Below are positions 30,806 to 36,890 of a stretch of DNA of 36,890 nucleotides, one piece after another (positions within the stretch are counted from its first letter, which is position 1; the number at the start of each line of letters is the position of its first letter). The notes beneath the pieces were generated by a model, which saw only the letters and a list, made by a program, of their open reading frames with translations, searched no databases and was not told where the DNA came from. This stretch comes from an uncultured Flavobacteriaceae bacterium. GTDB lineage: Bacteria > Bacteroidota > Bacteroidia > Flavobacteriales > Flavobacteriaceae. The DNA lies in assembly GCA_938020445.1 (NCBI GenBank), contig CALIIC010000122.1, positions 1 through 36,890 on the forward strand, in the 5' to 3' direction. The position numbers and the translations under genes are program-made.

Positions 30806-31279
30806 TTACCTGTGATGGTATGGCTCGTTTTTTAATATGGTAAAAGCGCGGTACAATTGCTCTACGACGAAAAGACGCACCATTTGATGTGAAAAGGTCA
30901 TTTTCGACAGACTTATTTTTCCTTGCGCTTTTTGATGAACCGGATCGCTAAAACCGTAGGGTCCACCTATTGCAAAAACCAATTGTTTTAGTCCGGCGTT
31001 CATTTTCTTTTGCAGATAGCTGGAAAAGCCAACGGAATCATATTGCGTACCATTTTCATCCAGAAGAATCAATGAATCGGTAGCAGCTAATTTTTTTAAG
31101 AGCAATTCACCTTCCTTTTCTTTTTGTTGGTTTTCCGAAAGATTTTTTACGTTTTTGATATCTGGTAATACCTCCAATTCAAATCGTACGTAATGCTTCA
31201 AGCGTTTTTCATAGTCCATTATCAACTGCTGTAAGTGCTTGTTGTCTGTTTTTCCTATTGCAATTATTTTAATGGTCAT
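30806..31279 (-). CDS. rlmH: 23S rRNA (pseudouridine1915-N3)-methyltransferase
   Basis: SAM-dependent SPOUT methyltransferase that modifies pseudouridine 1915 of 23S rRNA in the assembled ribosome. The 157-residue product opens MTIKIIAIGKTD and has LILLDENGTQYDSVGFSSYL, FAIGGPYGFSDPVHQKA, SLSKMTFSHQMVRLFVVEQLYRA and the C-terminal YHHR typical of RlmH. The ATG at 31279 is chosen because the longer frame to 31381 adds 34 residues foreign to the family and runs through the nadC promoter. A promoter box lies only 4 nt upstream of this ATG. Confidence 0.96.
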   Translation of the reverse strand: MTIKIIAIGKTDNKHLQQLIMDYEKRLKHYVRFELEVLPDIKNVKNLSENQQKEKEGELLLKKLAATDSLILLDENGTQYDSVGFSSYLQKKMNAGLKQLVFAIGGPYGFSDPVHQKAQGKISLSKMTFSHQMVRLFVVEQLYRAFTILKNEPYHHR

Positions 31280-31283
31280 GCTA

Positions 31284-31314
31284 CAAATGTACTCGGCAAA
31301 TCCTTTATGACAAG
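31284..31314 (-). promoter_or_regulatory. Promoter of rlmH (start site close to the ATG)
   Basis: On the minus strand, TACATTTG (31284-31291) with CTTG (31311-31314) 19 nt upstream. The expected start site falls at about 31279, the A of the rlmH ATG, so the mRNA may be leaderless. Confidence 0.5.
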
Positions 31315-31328
31315 TTGATTTCTTTAAA

Positions 31329-31362
31329 ATTGGAATAAGATCTTTTTCCGGAGGTATCTTTG
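31329..31362 (+). promoter_or_regulatory. Promoter of the nadC-yihY-DUF2147-priA operon
   Basis: TATCTTTG (31355-31362) fits TAnnTTTG; ATTG (31329-31332) lies 22 nt upstream. The start site would be near 31368, about 47 nt before nadC. Confidence 0.5.
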
Positions 31363-31414
31363 CCACCGAGAAGCCAAACAATTTAGTATTTTAGCGAACG
31401 TCAAACACCTATAA

Positions 31415-32272
31415 ATGATTTCACCAGCACAATTCCAAAAAGAAGTAGATTTAATTATTGCAAATGCCTTGCGAGAAGATGTTGGTGATGGGGACCATAG
31501 TTCCTTGGCCTGTATACCCGATACGGCGCAGGGAAAAGCGAAATTATTGGTCAAAGACAAAGGGATAATTGCTGGAATCGATTTTGCGAAACAAGTGTTT
31601 CAAAAGGTTGATGCAAACATGAAAGTAGAAGTATTGTTGCCAGATGGTAGTCCGGTAAAATATGGTGATATTGCGTTTTATGTAACAGGTGCCTCCCAAA
31701 GTATTTTAAAGGCTGAGCGTTTGGTGCTAAATGCAATGCAGCGCATGAGCGCCATTGCCACAAAAACCAATTCTTTTGTACGTTTGCTTGAAGGTACCCC
31801 CACCAAGATATTGGACACACGAAAAACAACCCCGGGCTTACGGGCACTTGAAAAATGGGCCGTAAAAATTGGGGGAGGGGAGAATCACCGTTTTGCTTTG
31901 TACGATATGATCATGCTTAAGGATAATCATATCGATTTTGCAGGAGGGGTAACGAGAGCAATTTCACAAACGCATGACTACTTAAAAAACACCGGGCGTG
32001 ATTTGAAAATTATTGTTGAGGCACGAAGTTTAGGGGAAATAGCAGAAATATTGGAATCGGAGGGTGTTTACCGAATTTTGATCGATAACTTTAATTACGA
32101 GGATACACGGAAAGCGGTGGAAATGATCGGCACTAAATGCCTTACCGAATCATCGGGAAACATTAATGAAAAGACATTGCGGGAATACGCGGAGTGTGGA
32201 GTTGATTATATTTCTTCGGGGGCGCTCACACATTCGGTCTATAACATGGACCTCAGTTTAAAAGCCGTATAA
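31415..32272 (+). CDS. nadC: Nicotinate-nucleotide diphosphorylase (carboxylating)
   Basis: Quinolinate phosphoribosyltransferase of NAD synthesis, forming nicotinate mononucleotide from quinolinate and PRPP. The 285-residue protein has LREDVGDGDHSS near the N-terminus, then ILDTRKTTPGLRALEKWAVKIGGG, NHRFALYDMIMLKDNH and IIVEARSLGEIAEILE, the usual substrate- and PRPP-binding parts. Its product is also the ribose-phosphate donor used by CobT, a metabolic tie to the B12 operon though not a genetic one. The next gene starts directly after its stop. Confidence 0.96.
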   Translation: MISPAQFQKEVDLIIANALREDVGDGDHSSLACIPDTAQGKAKLLVKDKGIIAGIDFAKQVFQKVDANMKVEVLLPDGSPVKYGDIAFYVTGASQSILKAERLVLNAMQRMSAIATKTNSFVRLLEGTPTKILDTRKTTPGLRALEKWAVKIGGGENHRFALYDMIMLKDNHIDFAGGVTRAISQTHDYLKNTGRDLKIIVEARSLGEIAEILESEGVYRILIDNFNYEDTRKAVEMIGTKCLTESSGNINEKTLREYAECGVDYISSGALTHSVYNMDLSLKAV

Positions 32273-33253
32273 ATGTCGGTTGAAATCGAAAAAAAACTGG
32301 AAAAAATACCCATTATCAATTGGCTTGTAAAGCTGTTGAAAACCATACGACTTCCAGGTTTTGAAGGCCTGTCCATCTACGATCTTTCGGAAATGTATAT
32401 TCGCGGAATTGTACAGGGAGCTTTATCCACAAGAGCAAGTTCTATTGCCTTTAGCCTGTTTATGGCCCTTTTTCCGTTACTAATCTTTATGGTTACCCTG
32501 GTGCCTTTTTTAGTTTCTTATATCAGTATTGGGAATGCTAATTTTGATACCGAATTTCTATCTTTTCTCGAATCGTTTTTACCAAATGCTACTGGGGAAT
32601 ATTTCGGGGAGATTTTTCAACAAATCAAAGATCAAAAGCGAGGAGGGCTTTTGTCATCATCTTTTATCATCTCTATTTTCTTGATGGCAAATGGCGTAAA
32701 TGCCATATTTGGAGGTTTTGAAAACTCCTATCATGTAAATTTAGAACGTCATTTTTTTAGACAATACTTGTATGCCTTAATGGTAGGATTGATACTCTCT
32801 ATTTTGATTATCGTAGGTTTTGTAGTCTTTGTCTACTTTGAAGTATATGTACTAGGGTATTTAAAGGAGTTTCTAGAGCGCACCAGTGGAAGTGTGTTGG
32901 ATGAAGATGAAGTTATTGGAATACAAGTGGCCAAATTCCTTTTTTTTATTATTCTTTCCTACTTCACTACCGCCATACTCTACTATTTTGGAACTGCGGA
33001 AGGCAAACAGGCGAAGTTCTTTTCTGCCGGCGCATTAATGACCACGATATTGTTTTTAGTTACCTCCTACCTATTTGGGGTGTATGTAGAAAAATTTGCG
33101 CGCTACAACGAATTGTATGGCGCCCTGGGCGGATTGTTGATATTAATGGTCTATATCTGGTTAAATTCAAATATCTTGCTACTCGGTTTTGAGTTGAATG
33201 CTTCCTTAAACTGGTTGCGAAAAAATTATAAGAAGAATGCCATTGAAGACTAA
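32273..33253 (+). CDS. YihY/UPF0761 (BrkB-like) inner-membrane protein
   Basis: 326 residues with about six membrane helices. YihY-family marks are ALSTRASSIAFSLFMALFPLLIFM near the N-terminus and the C-terminal YNELYGALGGLLILMVYIWLNSNILLLGFELNA. A charged N-terminal segment of about 60 residues and a long outer loop precede or separate the helices. The family was once called ribonuclease BN or virulence factor BrkB by mistake; its true function is not established. It starts at once after the nadC stop and overlaps the DUF2147 gene by 17 nt. Confidence 0.92.
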   Translation: MSVEIEKKLEKIPIINWLVKLLKTIRLPGFEGLSIYDLSEMYIRGIVQGALSTRASSIAFSLFMALFPLLIFMVTLVPFLVSYISIGNANFDTEFLSFLESFLPNATGEYFGEIFQQIKDQKRGGLLSSSFIISIFLMANGVNAIFGGFENSYHVNLERHFFRQYLYALMVGLILSILIIVGFVVFVYFEVYVLGYLKEFLERTSGSVLDEDEVIGIQVAKFLFFIILSYFTTAILYYFGTAEGKQAKFFSAGALMTTILFLVTSYLFGVYVEKFARYNELYGALGGLLILMVYIWLNSNILLLGFELNASLNWLRKNYKKNAIED

Positions 33254-33674
33254 GTTAATTGTTTTGTTCGTTCTAATTACCTGCTCAACAGGTTTTGGTC
33301 AAAGTATTTTTGGTAAGTGGAAAACCATCGACGATCGTACGGGAAAACCAAAGGCGATCATTAAAATTTATGAAAAAAACGACCTCATGTATGGGGAGGT
33401 TTTGAAGATTGTAGAAAAAGGAAAGGAGAATTCACGCTGCACGAAGTGCGATGGTGATTTAAAAGATAAGCCAGTCGTCGGTATGACGATCATAGATGCT
33501 GCCAAGCACAAAGGAGATGGCGTTTACAAGGGGAGTACCCTTTTTGATCCTGAACAGGCAATGACTTTTCGTTGTAAGATATGGTTGAATCCAGAGAATG
33601 GGGATGAACTCAAAGTACGCGGATATCTGGCTTTTATCTATCGCACACAAACGTGGGTTCGCGTAGACGAATAG
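33237..33674 (+). CDS. DUF2147 domain exported protein
   Basis: 145-residue protein with a signal peptide (about 1-21, LFVLITCSTGFGQ). The mature part starts SIFGKWKTIDDRTGKPKAII and has the family's cysteine pair (SRCTKCDGDL), then PVVGMTIID, GSTLFDPEQAMTFRCKIWL and YLAFIYRTQTWVRV. This is the small lipocalin-like DUF2147 fold, thought to act in the periplasm; no specific function is known. It overlaps the upstream gene and precedes priA by 12 nt. Confidence 0.88.
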   Translation: MPLKTKLIVLFVLITCSTGFGQSIFGKWKTIDDRTGKPKAIIKIYEKNDLMYGEVLKIVEKGKENSRCTKCDGDLKDKPVVGMTIIDAAKHKGDGVYKGSTLFDPEQAMTFRCKIWLNPENGDELKVRGYLAFIYRTQTWVRVDE

Positions 33675-33686
33675 GAATTGACAACT

Positions 33687-36143
33687 ATGCAACACTATAT
33701 CAATGTTATTCTACCAATACCATTGGAAAAGTTGTTTACCTATGCAGTTTCGAATGCAGAGGCAGACTTTTTAAAACCTGGTATGCGTGTTGCCGTACCC
33801 TTTGGGAAATCAAAAATATATACAGGTTTAGTAGCGGAAATTCATACAACGGCCCCAGCAGTGTATGAGGCCAAGGAAATTCATCAGATTTTGGATGAAG
33901 TACCCCTTGTTAACGAATTTCAACTGCGGCATTGGCAATGGATCGCCGATTACTACATGTGTACGATTGGCGAGGTATTTCGAAGTGCGTTGCCCAGTGC
34001 CTTCTTATTGGAAAGTGAAACAATTATTGTTAAGAACACTAATGCCCAGGTAGACGAAGCAAGTTTAAAGGATGATGAGTTCCTTATTTTTGAAGCTTTA
34101 CAGCACCAATCCGTCTTAAAAGTACATGAGGTAAGTACGATTGTGGATCGCAAACATATTTTGCCGATTCTGAATCGCTTGATTGAAAAGAATGTAATTC
34201 TCTTAAAGGAGGAACTGCATGAACAATACCGGCCGAAATTAGTACGGTATGTTCAGTTGGGGGAATCGTATCGATCAGAGGAAAGCCTAGAGGCCTTGCT
34301 CCATTCTCTCAGCAGGGCTCCAAAGCAGAGCCAGGTCGTTTTGTCATTGTTTCAATTACAGGCCACAGAAAATAAACCCATTAAGGTCAATGAGTTGGAA
34401 CGAGAGAGCGGCGGCTCTAAAGCGGTTATTAAGTCTTTGATAGAAAAGGGGGTCTTGGCAGAATATTTTATCCAAACCGATCGGGTAAACTATGAAGGAG
34501 GAGAGGAAAATGATTCTTTAAAGCGGCTTAATGTACATCAAGAGGAAGCTTTAGCGACTGTGAAACAACACTTTGAGCAGAACAAGGTAACCTTGCTGCA
34601 TGGGGTTACTTCTTCTGGTAAGACCGAGGTATACGTAAAATTAATAGAAGCGTGTATCGGCAATGGCCAACAGGCTTTGTACCTACTTCCTGAAATTGCT
34701 CTTACCACCCAATTAATAGGGCGTTTACAAGATTATTTTGGAGAAAAAGTGTCCGTTTACCATTCCAAGTACAGTGTACAGGAACGGGTAGAGGTGTGGA
34801 ACAATGTGCGCTTTGAGAAACATAAGGCCCAGGTGGTAATAGGGGCACGATCTTCCTTGTTTTTACCCTTTTCAAATCTAGGCTTGATCATTGTCGATGA
34901 GGAACATGAAGGATCTTTTAAACAGTTTGATCCAGCACCACGATACCATGCGAGAGATGCAGCAGTTGTCTTGGGTAATTTACATGGCTCCAATGTGCTT
35001 TTAGGATCAGCGACACCAAGTGTTGAAACTTTTTTTAATGCGCAAACGGGGAAGTACGGTTATGCAACTATCGATCGCCGATTTGGGAATGTTCTTATGC
35101 CAGAAGTAGAGCTTGTAGATTTAAAGGAGCAGACGCGAAAGAGAAAAATGAAAGGTCATTTTTCAGAACGTTTGTTTGAAGAAATCGAAGAAGCCTTGGC
35201 AGCCGGTGAACAGGTTATTCTTTTTCAGAATAGAAGAGGGTATGCGCCTATTGTGGAGTGTACTACCTGTGGTCATTCACCCCAGTGCCCGAATTGCGAC
35301 GTGAGTCTTACCTATCATCAGTATAAAAAACAATTGCGTTGCCATTACTGCAGTCATCATATCGCACTGCCCGAGAGTTGTGAGGCTTGTGGTAGCCCTA
35401 CTTTAGACAGTAAAGGGTTTGGAACGGAACAGGTTGCAGAAGAGTTGGGCAACCTATTTCCCGATGCTAGAATAAGCCGTATGGATTTAGATACCACACG
35501 CGGTAAACACGCCTATGAAAAGATAATAACAGCTTTTGAGCAACAAGAGATGGATATTTTGGTGGGCACTCAAATGTTGACGAAAGGCCTTGATTTTAGA
35601 AATGTTAGTCTTGTGGGGATTATGAATGCAGACTCGTTGTTGAATTTTCCGGACTATCGGGCACATGAACGTAGTTATCAGTTGCTCACCCAAGTGGCGG
35701 GTAGGGCAGGAAGAACCAAGAAGAGGGGGAAGGTCATTATCCAAAGTTATAACCCGTACCATCAAATTTTAAAGCAGGTATCGACCAATGATTATCTGGG
35801 GATGTTCAATGAGCAGCGCTATGAACGGGAGCAGTATAAATATCCTCCTGCCAACAGGATTATTAAAATTACTTTTAAGCACAAAGAATACAATCGTTTG
35901 AACGAAGCTGCCGAATGGTTTGCAAGAGGATTACGAAGTGTATTTGCGGCAAATGTTTTGGGTCCCGAATATCCACCGGTGGCCCGGATACGAAATCAGT
36001 ATTTAAAACATGTATTGTTGAAAATACCTCCGAATCAGTCGCTGCCAAAAACAAAAATAAGGATTCGTCGTATCGAAAAGTCATTCAATTCAATCGCCCA
36101 ATATAGAAGTGTACGTGTGCTATACAACGTGGATCATATCTAA
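33687..36143 (+). CDS. priA: Primosomal protein N' (replication restart helicase PriA)
   Basis: 3'-5' DNA helicase that reloads the replisome at stalled forks. The 818-residue protein has a 3'-binding N-terminal domain (HYINVILPIPLEKLFTYAV), Walker A GVTSSGKTEVYVK, DEEHEGSFKQ, GSATPSVETF, a zinc-binding region with four CxxC pairs (CTTCGHSPQCPNC ... CHYC ... CEAC), and helicase motifs LVGTQMLTKGLDF and QVAGRAGR. I start at ATG 33687; a TTG three codons earlier (33678) is possible but not needed. Last gene of the nadC operon. Confidence 0.96.
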   Translation: MQHYINVILPIPLEKLFTYAVSNAEADFLKPGMRVAVPFGKSKIYTGLVAEIHTTAPAVYEAKEIHQILDEVPLVNEFQLRHWQWIADYYMCTIGEVFRSALPSAFLLESETIIVKNTNAQVDEASLKDDEFLIFEALQHQSVLKVHEVSTIVDRKHILPILNRLIEKNVILLKEELHEQYRPKLVRYVQLGESYRSEESLEALLHSLSRAPKQSQVVLSLFQLQATENKPIKVNELERESGGSKAVIKSLIEKGVLAEYFIQTDRVNYEGGEENDSLKRLNVHQEEALATVKQHFEQNKVTLLHGVTSSGKTEVYVKLIEACIGNGQQALYLLPEIALTTQLIGRLQDYFGEKVSVYHSKYSVQERVEVWNNVRFEKHKAQVVIGARSSLFLPFSNLGLIIVDEEHEGSFKQFDPAPRYHARDAAVVLGNLHGSNVLLGSATPSVETFFNAQTGKYGYATIDRRFGNVLMPEVELVDLKEQTRKRKMKGHFSERLFEEIEEALAAGEQVILFQNRRGYAPIVECTTCGHSPQCPNCDVSLTYHQYKKQLRCHYCSHHIALPESCEACGSPTLDSKGFGTEQVAEELGNLFPDARISRMDLDTTRGKHAYEKIITAFEQQEMDILVGTQMLTKGLDFRNVSLVGIMNADSLLNFPDYRAHERSYQLLTQVAGRAGRTKKRGKVIIQSYNPYHQILKQVSTNDYLGMFNEQRYEREQYKYPPANRIIKITFKHKEYNRLNEAAEWFARGLRSVFAANVLGPEYPPVARIRNQYLKHVLLKIPPNQSLPKTKIRIRRIEKSFNSIAQYRSVRVLYNVDHI

Positions 36144-36203
36144 GAAATATACGTTGATTCTGTATTGAAGAACGGTGTTTTGGGTACGATTTATCCGTTT
36201 TTA

Positions 36204-36238
36204 ATAAAAAAACCGCCACATAATGGAATGCAGCGGTT
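36204..36238 (-). terminator. Terminator of the LytTR regulator gene
   Basis: AACCGC (36211-36216) pairs with GCGGTT (36233-36238). An inner CAT/ATG pairing is possible. On the minus strand the stem is followed by a run of Ts (As at 36206-36212 on the plus strand). It lies 24 nt after the regulator's stop and may also end the priA transcript, though with a poorer T-run. Confidence 0.65.
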
Positions 36239-36262
36239 CATTTTGTTCGTTGATGTAGTAGT

Positions 36263-36890
36263 TTAGACGTTGCTCAGCGCTTCTGCCAATTCAGTCTTTT
36301 TGTTCCTACTAAGGGGAATTGATCGCCCGCTTACCTCAACATTTTTACTGTTGAACTTCTCGATTTTCTCCAGATTAACGATGTATGATTTGTGAATCCG
36401 TAGAAATTTTTCTTCCGGCAGTTGCCTTTCAAAAGATTTCATGGTAGATAAAATTACGATATTGGCTTCGTCGGTTACCAATTTAATGTAATCTCCAAGA
36501 GCTTCGATCCACTTGATGTCGTTTAAGATAACCTTTCTCTTTTTAAGGTTACTCTTCACGAAGATGTGCTCTTCGTCTTCGGTAACTTTGTTAATTTGCT
36601 CATATTTGGCTACCGCACGTCTTACAGAAGCATCAAACCGGGCCATTGTAATCGGTTTGTGTAGGTAATCTGTTACGTCGTAATCAAATGCTTTTAGGGC
36701 ATAATCGGGTTTTCCTGTGATAAGGATGACTTGAGGACTGTTTTCCAGCGATTCGAGTAGGTCGAATCCGCTAATGATGGGCATTTCCACATCAAGAAAA
36801 ATCAAGTCAATTTCGTTGTTTCTGATGCCATTTTTGGCTTCTATCGCATTGCTGTACTCTGCTACCATAGCAAGGTTCGGGTGATTGTTC
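36263..36890 (-). CDS. LytTR family response regulator (5' end beyond the window)
   Basis: Partial gene: the frame stays open through the right edge, so roughly the first 20-25 residues are missing. The visible part has a receiver domain with the phospho-acceptor Asp in LIFLDVEMPIISGFDLL, the conserved Thr/Lys region (VILITGKPDYALKAFDYDVTDYLHKPI) and a C-terminal LytTR DNA-binding domain (about the last 100 residues: IFVKSNLKKRKVILNDIKWI, GDYIKLVT, FLRIHKSYIVNLEKI, GRSIPLSRNKKTELAEAL). It is an AgrA/LytR-type regulator; the partner histidine kinase should lie outside the window. The ATG at 36868 is internal and not the start. Confidence 0.93.
   Translation of the reverse strand, partial: NNHPNLAMVAEYSNAIEAKNGIRNNEIDLIFLDVEMPIISGFDLLESLENSPQVILITGKPDYALKAFDYDVTDYLHKPITMARFDASVRRAVAKYEQINKVTEDEEHIFVKSNLKKRKVILNDIKWIEALGDYIKLVTDEANIVILSTMKSFERQLPEEKFLRIHKSYIVNLEKIEKFNSKNVEVSGRSIPLSRNKKTELAEALSNV

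Noticed and set aside
31280-31381. N-terminal extension of rlmH to 31381
   Set aside because: It is foreign to RlmH and would cover the divergent nadC promoter.
33678-33686. TTG start for priA
   Set aside because: The ATG at 33687 starts directly before the conserved first strand and needs no rare start codon.
1-36890. Mobile elements, CRISPR arrays, tRNA genes or defence islands
   Set aside because: No transposase, integrase, regular repeat array or tRNA cloverleaf was seen; gene content and spacing look like stable chromosome.

Overview
The window reads as chromosomal DNA of a Flavobacteriaceae (Bacteroidota) bacterium, probably marine. Support for this: moderate-to-low GC; promoters of the Bacteroidota type (TTTG ... 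TAnnTTTG) in front of several genes; few Shine-Dalgarno sites; SPII lipoproteins with acidic residues after the cysteine; DUF4252 proteins; a LytTR response regulator; and a BtuB/BtuG-type outer-membrane vitamin B12 uptake pair. I saw no tRNA, rRNA, insertion sequence, prophage or CRISPR array. Most of the window is ordinary core genome in good order.

Layout. (1) 20-9341 is a vitamin B12 locus. A minus-strand operon cobU-cobT-cobS-cobC-btuF-btuC handles nucleotide-loop assembly/salvage and inner-membrane import. Facing away from it is a plus-strand unit with a complete cobalamin riboswitch (5171-5376), a TonB-dependent BtuB receptor, a BtuG-like surface beta-propeller lipoprotein, and a BtuF-like protein without a signal peptide. 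A bidirectional terminator closes it. (2) 9466-10953 is an S41 protease lipoprotein. (3) 11260-13951 is an ECF sigma factor operon with a membrane anti-sigma-like protein and three DUF4252 envelope proteins; an ECF-type promoter precedes the sigma gene. (4) 14131-15933 holds two tandem MscS channels, about 89% identical. (5) 16002-25936 is housekeeping: purB, a helical orphan, a class III sirtuin, TrmH, an SRPBCC protein, a GH13 amylase lipoprotein, a carboxypeptidase-regulatory-like protein, a DEAD-box RNA helicase with a structured leader, and RdgB. (6) 26043-28693 has an ICMT-like methyltransferase, then a coupled trio: SatD, DUF3307 and an exported alpha/beta hydrolase, preceded by an array of GCTTATA repeats. 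(7) 28863-30755 is a fused phosphoserine phosphatase-phosphoglycerate dehydrogenase. (8) 30806-36143 is rlmH facing a nadC-yihY-DUF2147-priA operon. (9) A LytTR response regulator is cut by the right edge.

The least understood parts are the SatD/DUF3307/hydrolase trio and the compact expression platform of the B12 riboswitch. In the trio, SatD shows a cyclase/GGDEF-like order of motifs fused to a helix-turn-helix, and the membrane partner is rich in His/Asp. All function assignments come from reading motifs by eye; no database search was run.
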